Assembly (NCBI GenBank): GCA_028583605.1
Contig: CM053333.1
Span: 26,577,302 to 26,641,301, forward strand
Source: Dastarcus helophoroides
Lineage: Eukaryota; Arthropoda; Insecta; Coleoptera; Bothrideridae
DNA length: 64,000 nt
Direction of reading: 5' to 3'
Shown: positions 11,140 through 21,479 of the stretch, piece by piece
Layout: every line of letters starts with the position of its first letter
Position numbering within the stretch: the first letter of the stretch is position 1
Made by a program: the position numbers and the translations under genes
The notes under the pieces: generated by a model
What the model was told of the DNA's origin: nothing
Databases searched by the model: none
The model's input: only the letters and a program-made list of their open reading frames with translations

Positions 11140-11987
11140 GACAGAGACAGATTTAATAAATGTTTAGTAGATGTTTATCAGAAGCTTTTACCGAGGCACG
11201 CATCTATTGCATCTTTACTAATAATTAAGTGGGCATTAAGGAGATAGCGAAATTGTGCGATATCGATTATTCTAGTAAGCGTTACTTATAATCCGGTGAA
11301 CGCACCCTAGCTAGTTGTACCCTGTACAAATAAGTATTCATTTATTAGTTAAATAAAGTGTCAAAAATTTATAGTGTTATGAATTGTCGAACAGATAACG
11401 CGTAATATTTTTTTGAACTTTTAATTTTACGACGAACTGAGATTTGAAGTAATAAATTGCGAGTTGGATGAGGTAAATTCTCTCTTTGTTTTTTCCAGCT
11501 GATTTTTTGGGATTTCTTATTTTCATTTTCCTTTTATTAATCACGTTGTCACCCTCCCTAACTGTTGAGAGTAATCCCTTTACGTTTTGACCCTGACATT
11601 AAAAATTAATATTCCATGAGCAACGTGAGAAAGCTAAAGCATGCTTTGAATAAATCTTTTTTGATAAAAATATTTTTTCATGATGCAATTAAAAATGCAT
11701 TGTTAGTTACAAAATATAGATAACTACACATCCTGTTTCTTTAATACACATTGATCAATTTAATATTCTATTTTACCCTGTTTTGCGTGACCACAGGAAA
11801 AGCAGTCACCCAAGACAAGGCACTTTACCTTTTACTTAAAAATATACAACATATTGGGATTTCGAGATATGGAGAATTTTAAAACGATTTCGATTTTTTC
11901 TTGAGGCCATTGTGTGCAGTACGATGTTTTCGTAATTAATGAAGTAGCTGTCCTACCTCTGAATTCAAATTTGTTTTGCTGCTTAAA
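11140..11987. other. Intergenic DNA, no recognised gene
   Basis: AT-rich, no open frame with recognisable content and no clear repeat. Confidence 0.5.
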
Positions 11988-12091
11988 CATGGCTAGGCTA
12001 GGATTGTGGCATTGGATATCTCAAAGGCTTTCGACAGAGTCTGACACCGACCTCTTCTCGCCAAATTAACATCTTACGGTTTTCCTCCTGT
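11988..12091 (+). pseudogene. Out-of-order LINE RT fragment
   Basis: This ~100-bp stretch matches the reverse-transcriptase motif-A region of the adjacent LINE (compare 12385-12475: TTGGATATCTCAAAGGCTTT is shared). It encodes VALDISKAFDRV, then a stop, then the LLAKLTSYG region. It sits immediately 5' of sequence that belongs upstream in the element, so the order is scrambled. It is either an older truncated copy or a template-switch product. Confidence 0.6.
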
Positions 12092-13577
12092 TCACACTCT
12101 CTTACAACAAAGGTGTATTCCCTAACATGTGGAAATCTGCTAGAGTGCAGCCTGTCCCTAAAAAGGGAAAAAGTAATCTGGCTAACCACTATCGCCCTAT
12201 ATCTTTGTTATCTGTTATATCTAAAGCGATGGAAAAGGTTATCAACATCGAGATTCTCAAATATATGGAGGAAAATAGAATCTTCTCCGACAGGCAGACA
12301 GGTTTTAGACAACAACGTTCCACTGGCGATCTACTGGCATATGTTACTCATATCTGTAACTCAGCTATGGAAAAACATGGTGAGGCTAGGAGTGTGGCAT
12401 TGGATATCTCAAAGGCTTTCAACAGAGTTTGGCGATCTCTTCTCGCCAAAATAACATCTTATGGTCTTCCTCCTGGACTCTGTCATTTGATATTCAATTT
12501 TCTCGCTGACAGATCTCTTCAGATCGTCGTCGATGGCATCTCATCCGAGACATTTTCGATTAACGCAGGGGTGCCTCAGGGGTCTGTCCTACCTCCTACT
12601 CTATTTCTGTTACACATAAACGATCTCTTAGCTTCAGCTTCCAATCCTATATACAGCTGCACTGATGATACTAACCTTGTGTCATCTTTTTTCTCCGACA
12701 AACCATTATCCATCGTTGCTTCAGATCGACTAAGGGAACAGCAGATACAGACGATTAATCGGGATCTCGAGATTATTCTGGAATGGGGTAAGAACAATTT
12801 GATCGACTTCAACGCTTCAAAAACTCAGACCGCGGTTTTCTCTAAGAAAACATCAAGGGATAATGCCACAAACATACTAATGGGCGGTAAAATCCTTCCG
12901 ATGGGATCTAATCTATCTATCCTAGAAGTGAATGCGAGCACTAACTTCTCTTGGGACGATCATGTGCGCGCCATTGCCAAATCCGCCTCTCAGAAGCTAG
13001 GCTTTCTTTTTAGAGCTAAAAAGTACTTCACATGTCATCAGCTGTTAACACTATACAAAGCTCAAGTTAGGGCAACACTAGCCAATACTGTTCTCATGTT
13101 TGGAGTTCAGCCCCAAAACACACTTTAGCTCTGTTGGATTCAATTCAAAGAAGAGCGATTCGCCTAATTGATGACGAGAGTCTGACCGATTCTCTCGAAA
13201 CACTAGAGCACAGGCGTATGGTTGATGACTTGTCTCTTTTCTACAAGTACTATCATGGAAGATGCTCGCAGGAACTAATAGGATTGATCCCCCCAAGGGC
13301 AAGATACTTGAGGCGTATTAGACAGTCGGAGACAGCAAATTCCTGTGCGGTCCAGCTTGACACAGTGAGGACTTCTCTACGGAGACTCTTTTTTCTATAG
13401 AACTTCCAAGTTATGGAACTTGTTACCGAAAGGAATTTTCCCCAAAAATTACAACCTATCCCTGTTTAAGAAGGCGGTTCATCGCCATCTATCCTTGTTT
13501 CCGCATCCTACTCGCGGTGCTTTGAAAGCATAATGGGGTTACCCTTTGCGAGTGGATTAAACTTTAAAAAAAAATAA
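12092..13577 (+). pseudogene. 5'-truncated Jockey/CR1-like LINE
   Basis: The remains encode the reverse transcriptase of a non-LTR retrotransposon. The frame from 12127 contains the RT entry motif (KKGKSNLANHYRPISLLSVI), motif A (SVALDISKAFNRVW), motif B (GVPQGSVLPPTLFLLHINDL) and motif C, where the usual YADD is changed to CTDD with both catalytic Asp residues kept. A frameshift near 13095 moves the protein to the frame starting SIQRRAIRLIDDES, and another near 13395 to YRTSKLWNLLPKGIFPKNYN. It ends after HPTRGALKA with a 3' tail (TGGGGTTACCCTTTGCGAGT, then an A-rich run). The 5' part, including the endonuclease, is missing. Several shorter copies of this family lie elsewhere (10.4, 27.5 and 50.4 kb). 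It cannot make a working protein. Confidence 0.9.
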
Positions 13578-14651
13578 AGATTTTAATAGTATTGTGGGAA
13601 ATTTTATAAAGACATTAATTTTTTTTTTGATTTATTACGGTTTATCTATTTATCCACAGCATCATGGTATCTATAGATAAGGCTACGACTTCCTCTTTTA
13701 AATCATTTCATTAAAAATGCTGAAGATGTCTCTCTTATGATAAATTAAGAAATTCATGCAGGCATCGCGTTGCGGGGGACCCTAAATTGGCTTATATTAA
13801 ATATTTGTTAAAAATTCACGTCAATATTTTTAGGTAACCAAAAAATAATTATCTCATTTTCCAAAATATAATCCTGATTTCTTTTGTTATTTATTTCCTT
13901 TCATCAATCGATGAAGTTGTCAAAAATTCTCATAACTCAAAAAATCTTCCCACATTTGAAATCCACGCCTTCGAAGACACGGGTTACGCTAATAAAAAAT
14001 ACATTTTGCAGCTTTCCAAACATTTCTACACTAATATTACTTCAGATTCATCAATAAATAAACGAATTTGATCCACATAGGTATTTTCTATATTGGAATA
14101 TCGTTAATAAAGCGTTATAAACTTATTTGCTTAGGGCGTTTAGTATGAAATTCATCACTGTTCGAAGATGTAAATCGGTTGAAAAAGTATTTTCGTTTTG
14201 ACTATTTTGCTACGATTCGTAACATGTTTGATTTAGACATTCGACAATGATACAATCGCATTGAGTCTTGCCTTTGTAGGCTTGTTTATTGCGGCGCATT
14301 CGCCATTTTACTTCGACCTTATATTTCGTTAAAGGAAATTGTGGAAGCTGCTGTTTCGAAAGCTAAGATTCCCGCTTTGTCATTAAATATGCTTCATTAT
14401 TGTTCCTTACTCGCTTGTTAAGATAAGTGTCATAATTGGGATCTAATTGGATCTAATTACAAAACCTGATGCTCCATATCATCATTTCAACTTAAAATTA
14501 AGATGATCGATTTCTCTTTCTTCTATCACCCTGTTTGATATCTAATCAATTGATAAATAACTCGTTTAGTTAACGGAATTATGATTTTTATAAAAAATCA
14601 CGTAAAAAATTAATTTAATCTGAATTCTTTTATCAAATACGTATAAAATAT
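13578..14651. other. Intergenic DNA, no recognised gene
   Basis: AT-rich, no open frame of note and no repeat recognised. Confidence 0.5.
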
Positions 14652-15022
14652 TGTAACGCAATGTAAATAGATGAAATAGGATTTAGAATGGAATTGTAGA
14701 ATTTAGTAAATAAAAAAAGTTTCTAGAAGAATCTGATAAGGGGAAAACGGCCGCGATAACGAAACAAATGGCAGATAAGCGTTCCAGAAATTTCGGCAAA
14801 CGATAAGCCTTATCTGCCGAAAAGTTCTAGAAGCCGGGGACCAAAACTATAAAAGGCGGTCAGCTTTCCCTCGAGTCAGTTAGAAGTCAGTGTAGTTAGT
14901 GGGTTAGCAATTAATAAATAATAAGTGAGTTACTGTTCAGTTGAAGTGTGCCGAGTTAATTTGGTAATAAAGTGGTGTAATTCACCCGTGGTAATCTATT
15001 CTAACCGATAAAGCCCGTAACA
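14652..15022 (+). mobile_element. Solo LTR, gypsy-like
   Basis: A 371-bp segment begins TGTAAC and ends GTAACA, with ATAT directly outside both ends (14648-14651 and 15023-15026), a 4-bp target duplication typical of gypsy-type elements. Inside are a TATA box, an initiator-like TCAGTT and an AATAAA (14966-14971) in the order expected of an LTR. No primer-binding site, gag or pol follows, so it is a solo LTR. A relative lies in opposite orientation at 15587-15924. Confidence 0.75.
14848..14881 (+). promoter_or_regulatory. LTR core promoter (TATA + Inr)
   Basis: TATAAAAG at 14848-14855 is followed by TCAGTT with its A at 14878, 30 bp from the TATA start. This is the standard arthropod TATA-to-initiator spacing. 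The same pair (TATATAAG and TCAGTC) is kept in the inverted LTR near 15.74 kb. Confidence 0.6.
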
Positions 15023-15586
15023 ATATTAACAAAATATTTTATTAGAGAGTTAATTAGATTGAGCCCCGCCGAGGGAATTTCCAAACCTAGGGGCAATTAT
15101 TAGGTCCGGGCCCCTGAGTAAAAGTTTTTCTATTTCCAAATTGTGCGGAAGCCCCTATAGTACTTTGTCCTGCCCCAAGGTATGGTGGAGTGTAGGACAA
15201 GTTCACTTTGTACTACAAAAAAAAAGAGCTTACCTTCATAATTTTACCTTTGACAATTAAAAAATACCCTCCATTTCTCACTTCTTACTTTCAACGACGA
15301 AAAATGTGCTCATTTTTGAAATTCGTGAACCACCTCACCGGGCCTGATTAGGTTCAATATTAATAAACATTAAAAGGTGATTGGTTAGGATGCAATTAGA
15401 TGGTGTAACAAATCACCCAGAGAGATCGGTATCATAAAGTAAAGGTTTGACAGTACATAAAAAGTCAATCTAAAATTAAAAAAAAGTGCACAGGATTGTG
15501 ATGCATTGCATGAAAAATTGCTCTAATGTTAAAATTTTACACACCTTTAAAAGCAAAAGTGTAACTATGCTGGAACCCTACAATAT
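15023..15586. other. Spacer between opposed LTRs
   Basis: No retroviral-type ORF is present. A GC-richer patch at about 15060-15190 (AGCCCCGCCGAGGG, GGTCCGGGCCCC) is unexplained. The rest is AT-rich. Confidence 0.4.
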
Positions 15587-15924
15587 TGTTGGGGGCTATC
15601 GGTTCGAATTAACTAACACGTGAATTGAATAATTCCCACTTTATTACCAAACTAAACTCGGAACACTACAACTGAATAATGAACTCACTTATTTACTTCT
15701 AACTACTAATTCACTAATTAAACTGACTGACTCGAGGGAAAGGCGTCCGCCTTATATAGTTTTCGCTTCTGGGTTCTAGAAATTTTGGGCAGATAAAGCT
15801 TATCGTTGGCCGAAATTTCTGGAACGCTTATCTGCTGTTTGCTTTATTATCGCGGCCGCTTTCCCTTACCAGATCTTTCTAGAAACTTTTCTTACGTACT
15901 AAATTGTACATTTTACATTTTGTT
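15587..15924 (-). mobile_element. Second solo LTR, inverted
   Basis: The reverse complement follows the LTR at 14652-15022 throughout: it shares GAATAAAGTGG-like polyadenylation text, the TATA/initiator block, CCCTCGAGTCAGT and CGGCCGCGATAA-type sequence, with clear divergence. On + it starts TGTTGGGGG just after ATAT (15583-15586), and ATAT recurs at 15925-15928, though the start end of the LTR is eroded. No internal coding region is attached. Exact boundaries are uncertain by a few bases. Confidence 0.65.
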
Positions 15925-16365
15925 ATATTATTGTTTAAATCCAATTTGTAATGAACAGTCAAATTTTAAAAGATCCTTAGTTCGCCTAAGCTTCCGATGA
16001 CTTGTCACAAATTCAAACACATAGGATAAGTTTTCCCACATTGTCTATGATAAAGCGTCTGAAACCGCTCCAAGATTAATAAATCTCAGTGACACACAAC
16101 CAAAAGGTGTTAGTTCTTTGTCGACCAATATCATTCTTCTAGTTTATTCGTTTTCAACGAATTTCCTTAGTTTTGCTTGCATACAATTATTCGTTTAAGA
16201 GGATAATACAACAAGAAGGAAATGCTTTCTGTCATTTTGTTTTTTAAAATTTTTCACAGGCGTCGGACACTCTGTCAAAGAGAAGGATTGCAAACCTATA
16301 AATGACGAAATATTTCTAAATTGTAGTAATTTTTAGTTTATATAATAGGATGTTGCATGATTCAA

Positions 16366-17200
16366 ATTTTTCAAAAGTATAGTGTTATTATGTCATAACA
16401 TAGCAAGTAAATAAACAAAAAGCTGTCAACAATTATATTGACAGTTGTAAATGTTAATGTAAAATGCACTAAAATACAAATAATAAAATTACTAGCAAGT
16501 ATGTTGGTAATTGGACCCCTCTGACATGACAAAAGTTGTCAGGGTGGGGGTAAAACGGATCCAGCCCCTGATTCCCCCTACAAAACCATAATTTTTCAAC
16601 CAGAGTAAAATTAGAAAATGTTGGTGCATGAATAACGTCAAAAGTTTTGGTTATTCGCTTTCTGTGTTCTTCATCTTACTGTCAAAATTGCTTTTTTTCT
16701 GAATTGTGCCATTAGGAATTAGTTATGGAAATTCTAATTGATTTTTCAAAATATAGCCATTAAAAAAACTTAGGAAATTGCTTATAGCAATTTTTCAAAA
16801 ATATAACCTTATTATGTCCTAACATAGCAAGTAAATAAAAAAAGCTGTCAACAATGATAGTGACAGTGCAGTAAAATGTAAACAATAAAATTACTAGCAA
16901 GTATGTTGGTAATTGGACCCTGTGACATGACAAAAATTGTCAGGGTGGGGGTAAAAATGTCCAACCCTCGATTCTCCCTTCAATATCATAAATCATAAAC
17001 TAGAGTAAAATTAGAAAATGTTACTGCATGAATAACGTCGAAATGTTTGGTTGTTCGCTTTATGTGTTCTTCATCTTACTGTAAAGATTGTTTTTTTTTT
17101 CTGAATTGTGCCATTGGGAATCAGTTTTTAGACGGAAATACTAATTAAGCTTTTTCAAAATATAGCCATAAAAAATTTGCTTGTAGTAATTTACAACATG
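16366..17200. repeat. Direct duplication, ~430-bp units
   Basis: Two diverged copies follow each other. Shared landmarks are CATAGCAAGTAAATAAA, AATAAAATTACTAGCAAGTA, GTCAGGGTGGGGGTAAAA, CATGAATAACGTC and CTGAATTGTGCCATT, at matching distances (for example the GGGTGGGGG boxes near 16545 and 16945). Each unit also holds a TGTCAnnn-TGACA inverted pair. There is no coding capacity. Probably a tandem duplication of an old repeat. Confidence 0.7.
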
Positions 17201-18106
17201 GAACTATTAGAGATAAAACAGAAACAACGTAGGATAAATAGTTTTTTATTTTTCCTTTATTTTTATATTCACTGGAAAAATGTTAGTCTGATTTAATAGA
17301 ACGTAAAGGTAGTTAAGCCAGAATCATACGCCGACAGTCAATATAGAACACTCGTTGAAAAATTGATTCCTAATTGCACAATTTCGGAAAAAATAAACAG
17401 ATTTTGACAGTTCTTATTAAAATAAAAATTTTAAAAACGAAGAATTAATAACTTCAACATTATTAATGCAGGAACATTTTCTAGTTTCATTCTAGTTAAA
17501 AAATTATGGTTTTATAGTAAGAAACAATGCGAAAGAGAGCATTTTTTTTTAACCATTAAATCGCATATTTCTTTCATTTTCCACCCTTCCTATGACAGCA
17601 AACTACCTTCTTTAAAAATTTTTGAGTAACGAAAAAATCCTAATAATGATAGGAAAATCTTGAAACAAATATTATTTTAAACATCAACACTCATATCAAG
17701 TATTTTTGGGTTTTGTCGAAAAAATGTTGGGGGGGGGGGGGGGCGAACACCCCTTATAACGAATACGTACATGTTTATTTTTTCCCTGAAACGAAGCATT
17801 TCGATAAAAAACTAACACAAGATTTTTTTAAAGCTTTTGCAACTTATCCAATGATAAGTTTAACCAAAAAATTCGAGATCTTTACTGTCTCTTTATATAT
17901 AAACCGAAAAAAAGTTTTCAAATTGAATCTCCCCCTATGGGGGTAAACTATCGTCTGCTGAAATTTTTAAATAAAAAAACAATGGTCATCATATTTCCTT
18001 GTCACTATGTCAATCATGTCAGAGACGAAAATTTCCTAAAATAAAATGACAATAGACAAGACAAGATAGATAAAAGAAGAGTATCTTAATCATATCAGAA
18101 GTGAAA
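17201..18106. other. AT-rich DNA with poly-G tract
   Basis: No gene recognised. A run of 15 G (17729-17743) stands out. An unrelated open frame of 77 codons (17713-17946) overlaps the G run and is probably chance. A family-B-like box (AGAAGTGAAACTCTTC) lies at 18097-18112. Confidence 0.45.
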
Positions 18107-18204
18107 CTCTTCAGAAGTAAAAATGGTTCTTATGAAAAAAATGTGTATTTCTAATTTTAGAAATACACATTTTATTCATAAGAACCATTTTTACTTCTGA
18201 AGAG
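18107..18204. repeat. 98-bp near-perfect hairpin
   Basis: CTCTTCAGAAGTAAAAATGG at the left is mirrored by CCATTTTTACTTCTGAAGAG at the right, and the arms meet at TTTCTAATTTTAGAAA. Only a few bases differ between arms. The outer GAAGAG/CTCTTC text resembles the internal boxes of the family-B elements at 19.2 and 41.4 kb, so it may derive from one. No coding capacity. Confidence 0.7.
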
Positions 18205-19232
18205 TTTAAAAATAAATTTAAAAGCAAATTTTCGAAATATATTTATATTTCGATATTTCATTCTCACTATGTCCTGTATTTATCTGCAATAATTTTTTTT
18301 ATATTTATTTCAAATGGACGCAAATGTAGAAGAGAAGCCTTTTTTATTTATTTTGGGTGCATTCTTTAATGATAAATGCATGTTTGTAAAGAAAATGATT
18401 ACATTGACAACCATATAACTCATCTAATTAGTTGCACAAACGGTTATGCACAAGAGGGCACTAATTCCACTCTGCTTGAATTTTTCGTTCAAGGTTTTCA
18501 CTTCAGGAAGGTTTTGCCCGAGTTATGGTTATCATACTGAGATACCCTGCCTTTCGGTCTTGATCGTACTCCCCCACTCCCCCATCAGAAGAGTTTCCAC
18601 TGTATGATTGACATGCTGAGTGACTATGCTCTTCTACCTTGAATTTTTATGTCAATTTTTTGCCTGTGCTATGATTTAAATTTTGAATAACTCATTCTCT
18701 TGTGTCTTAATTTTTTGTTTCATTTTCGTACTTTCGGTTTAAAATACCTCTAGAATGATCGATTCGACATACTAAATAACCATTCTGTCTTGATTCTTTT
18801 ATTATTATAACCGCATTTTACGATGGCGGTCGAAGCCTTCAACAGTTAACTAGTATCATGACTCAGTCCAATTTCGAGGAAAAATCAGCTCTTGCGAAGA
18901 TGAAAAATGCAAAAAGTGAAGGACTAAAACCTTCAACGTCATTTATGCATTCTAGTTGAAAAATTATGGTGTTGAATTTTAAAGATGCACCAAAAAAGGG
19001 AGCATGAGCAAACAAAAGCAAATATTTAATCGCCTTCCCTTGATGTTGGTTTGTGCCTTGGTTGGAGATTCCAATTTTCGAAATCCCGACTGCCGACTAC
19101 TTTTTGGTCCCGAAAATTTCGAGATTGGTTTTTTGATTCCAGGATTTTCTAAATTGACATCATTTTAAAAAAGTTGTAAAATAGACTGCATCTAGAGAAA
19201 CGCTCAGTGTAAGTGCTCTCACTAAATGTGAT
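18205..19232. other. Intergenic DNA with repeat debris
   Basis: At about 18530-18640 lies a blurred relative of the family-B internal box (CAGAAGAGTTTCCACTGTAT ... TATGCTCTTCT). At 19040-19140 there is GGAGATTCCAATTTTCGAAATCCCG-like text (read in place) that resembles the repeat at 23.7 kb. No gene recognised. Confidence 0.4.
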
Positions 19233-19328
19233 TGTCTATCATTTTATGATAACGAAGGCTTCCACGGCCATAGTCAGTACAGGATATACTTCTTCCGGGA
19301 TTGGACCGTATCAAAGAACTACTAAAAG

Positions 19329-19373
19329 TGTTTGACGTTTCGCCCACCATCGTAGGGGGCTTCTTCAGGAACA
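19329..19373 (-). ncRNA. Hammerhead ribozyme motif, family B left
   Basis: Read on the - strand: TGTTC, CTGAAGA, an extra A, stem II GCCC...GGGC (with an inner CC/GG pair), GAAA, C-G, UC, then AAACA. Stem I pairs TGTT with AACA, leaving a C/A mismatch next to the core. Stem III is only A-C/G-U. Predicted cleavage would follow the GUC. Activity is doubtful here because of the mismatch. Confidence 0.5.
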
Positions 19374-19590
19374 AAGAAAGAAAAGTTTCGCCTCTGGTAT
19401 GGTGGACATACTGAGTTACCGTGCTCTTCTGTCTAAACTTTCTTATCCTTTGTACCAATTTTCAATTCAGAAGAGTTTCGCCTCTGGTATGGTGGACATA
19501 CTGAGTTACCGTGTTCTGATGTTTTGAAATTGGCCTTTTTCTTTTTTGCATATTCCCTCATATTCCTCTTTTCATCTATTTTTCTTTCTT

Positions 19591-19635
19591 TGTTCCTGAA
19601 GAAGCCCCCTACGATGGTGGGCGAAACGTCGAACA
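19591..19635 (+). ncRNA. Hammerhead ribozyme motif, family B right
   Basis: Order on +: TGTTC (19591-19595), CTGAAGA (19596-19602), extra A, stem II GCCC (19604-19607) with GGGC (19619-19622) plus inner CC/GG, GAAA (19623-19626), C-G, then T-C with C at 19630, then GAACA (19631-19635). Stem I TGTTC/GAACA pairs perfectly. All invariant core positions of a type I hammerhead are present. The extra A after CTGAAGA has a precedent in the CChMVd hammerhead. Stem III has two pairs and no loop, as in minimal Penelope-type motifs thought to act as dimers. Confidence 0.65.
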
Positions 19636-19696
19636 CTTTTAGTAGTTCTTTGACACGGTCCAATCCCGGAAGAAGTATATCCTGTCTATCATTTTA

Positions 19697-20217
19697 ATTT
19701 AAAATACAAGAAGCATTAATTAACCCAGCGGGATTGCTATGCTTGTTTTAAATAAAATTCTTGTATTTGGAACTAAATAATTTGGTAATGAGGCACTAGA
19801 CAGATCATATTTTTTCAATTCAAATTCCAATGTTTCTGTCAGAGTTTTTTTTATACTTTAAGAGAAAAGTGATTGATTAATACATTTTGCTTTATTAGCT
19901 ACATACTGGGACTAGGCTGTTATGTGTTATGTTATATGAAAGTCATCTATTTAGTGGAGCGATAAATGTTAATGTTGATTTTCAAAGATTATTTGCAGAG
20001 TTAATCACATGAAAGATTTTTCAAATTATAAAAATTTAAAAAGCTTTTGATTGATTCTTGAAAAAATAATAACTTTTTAAAGAGCGAGTGATTAAAGCGG
20101 ATTCTAAGTATTCGCTCAATTACAAAAGTGTCCAACCTGACGATTAATCGTAAAGAATGCTCGCTCGTTTATGTTTGCTCTTGCTCCCTTTTTTGTTGTA
20201 TCTCCACCTTGAGCTAC
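19697..20217. other. Intergenic DNA, no recognised gene
   Basis: AT-rich, nothing recognised. Confidence 0.5.
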
Positions 20218-20476
20218 GTACAAGCCTGAACCACGTCGCGAACCGAACCTTGTTGCGAACCATGTCGCGAGCCTCAAACCAAACCTCATTCTGCAATCGC
20301 AACAAGTTTTATTTTTGTTGAACTGCATATGCTTTATAACCACCCGACATAGCGACAAGTCGTGAGACTTGGCTCGCCTCCTTATCAGGGTCGCAACGTG
20401 GTTCGCATGAACATCCAAACTAGACGCGGCGCGGTTCGCGACGAAGTTCGGCTTGCGATGTGGTTCAAGCCTGTAC
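20218..20476. mobile_element. MITE with GTACAAGCCTGAACCAC ends
   Basis: The left end GTACAAGCCTGAACCACGTC (20218-20237) matches the reverse complement of the right end (GTACAGGCTTGAACCACATC) at 17 of 20 positions. The 259-bp interior is rich in TCGCGAACC and TTGCGAACC boxes, like the MITE at 1177 but with different ends. No convincing target duplication was found. The 141-codon frame on - across it is a by-product of its GC content. Confidence 0.6.
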
Positions 20477-20639
20477 ACGGCTTTAAGAAACAAAACAAAA
20501 GGGTGCATTTCTTTCTTTTTTTTAAACGTTAAAGTCCACATTATGTGTTTTAACAGTTTAAAATAATTACTAAGACTTACATCTTAGGCGAACTAATTAT
20601 ATTTCCATATTCCGGTGATTCTAATCATGTTATCGAAAC

Positions 20640-20760
20640 TTATATTATCAGTGCGAGAACATGTTTGTGTGCCTGCTTGTTTGTTACCTCCTTTTCAGGG
20701 CTTAGCCACTGAACGGATTTCAATGAAAATGAAAAGTTCGACAAAGAAAATTGTTAGCAA
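20640..20760. repeat. Dispersed repeat D, copy 1
   Basis: The string GTTTGTGTGCCTGCTTGTTT ... CTTTTCAGGGCTTAGCCACTGAACGGATTTCAATGAAAATG (read in place) is a version of a repeat common in insect genomes, which also occurs near 31.2, 34.1 and 44.1 kb. It resembles segments of RTE-type LINEs, but no reverse transcriptase is attached. Confidence 0.45.
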
Positions 20761-21479
20761 AGAAGTTATCTTTGTTTCTCAAAAATTGACCTTATTATTT
20801 TTGCTTGAAGGCAGAATCTTCGTCTTTAGTTCAACGTGAATATATTTCTTATTGTTTCCTTTATGCTATTTATTTTTGAAATTATGAAACATTGTCATAG
20901 TAGTTAACTCAGAAAATCGTCCATATTCAAAACCTACACAAACATGTTGGGGTCGACCGTTAGTTTTATATGATAATTACAATTGGTGTCCACAGTCAGT
21001 AATTTGTGGCTTCTCACTTTTCGCATTTTATAGATCTGTTAGAAATTTTTGTTTTATTAATGAATTTATAAATCGTTGATGGAAACCATGTGATATTTGC
21101 TCTTACAGTACCTATAATTTTGCGTAGACAATATTTGTTGGTAGAGAAAGCTGTACTTGACCCGTACTTTATACATCTCATTTTTTTTGTGGTTTAGAAT
21201 AGTAGTTCATGTCTACTTTAGTGCCATCGCCTTGTATAATGACTACAACAATTGTTCCTGTTATAATTGTGATTTCTGATGACTCTTCTCTTAAGAGTTT
21301 TATTATCTATCCTTATGTTAGAGAATGTAACAGCTTAACTACTCGTTTTACATTAGTACCAGTGCAAATTAAAAAATAAAAAACCAAAAATTTGAAAAAT
21401 GATCACACCACAGCTTCTCGGATGAAGAGGAGTGTGGGATCAATTCGAATATAAAAATGCCGCTTTTTGGCAAATTAAT
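20761..21479. other. Intergenic DNA, no recognised gene
   Basis: AT-rich, nothing recognised upstream of the GC-rich island. Confidence 0.5.

Larger units (their letters stand above)
19233..19696. mobile_element. Family-B element with inverted HHR ends
   Basis: TGTCTATCATTTTA occurs at 19233-19246 and 19683-19696 and is read as a 14-bp target-site duplication. The element between begins TGATAACGAAGGCTTCCACG and ends GGAAGAAGTATATCC. Its two arms are inverted copies (about 19283-19380 and 19580-19682), each containing a hammerhead-like core facing outward. The middle holds two direct copies of AGAGTTTCGCCTCTGGTATG with ATACTGAGTTACCGTG. There is no ORF of note. Long, variable target duplications indicate insertion by target-primed reverse transcription, so this is a short retroelement, possibly a non-autonomous relative of Penelope-like elements. 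Confidence 0.75.

Noticed and set aside
12113..12454. 113-codon open frame on + overlapping the LINE
   Set aside because: It is an alternative frame of the reverse-transcriptase region; the true frame carries the RT motifs.
17729..17743. Run of 15 G, considered as a G-quadruplex or regulatory element
   Set aside because: A single homopolymer without further G runs nearby; may be polymerase slippage or assembly noise.
20116..20541. 141-codon open frame on -
   Set aside because: It lies across a MITE with inverted ends; no domain, and its length follows from the GC-rich TCGCGAACC boxes.
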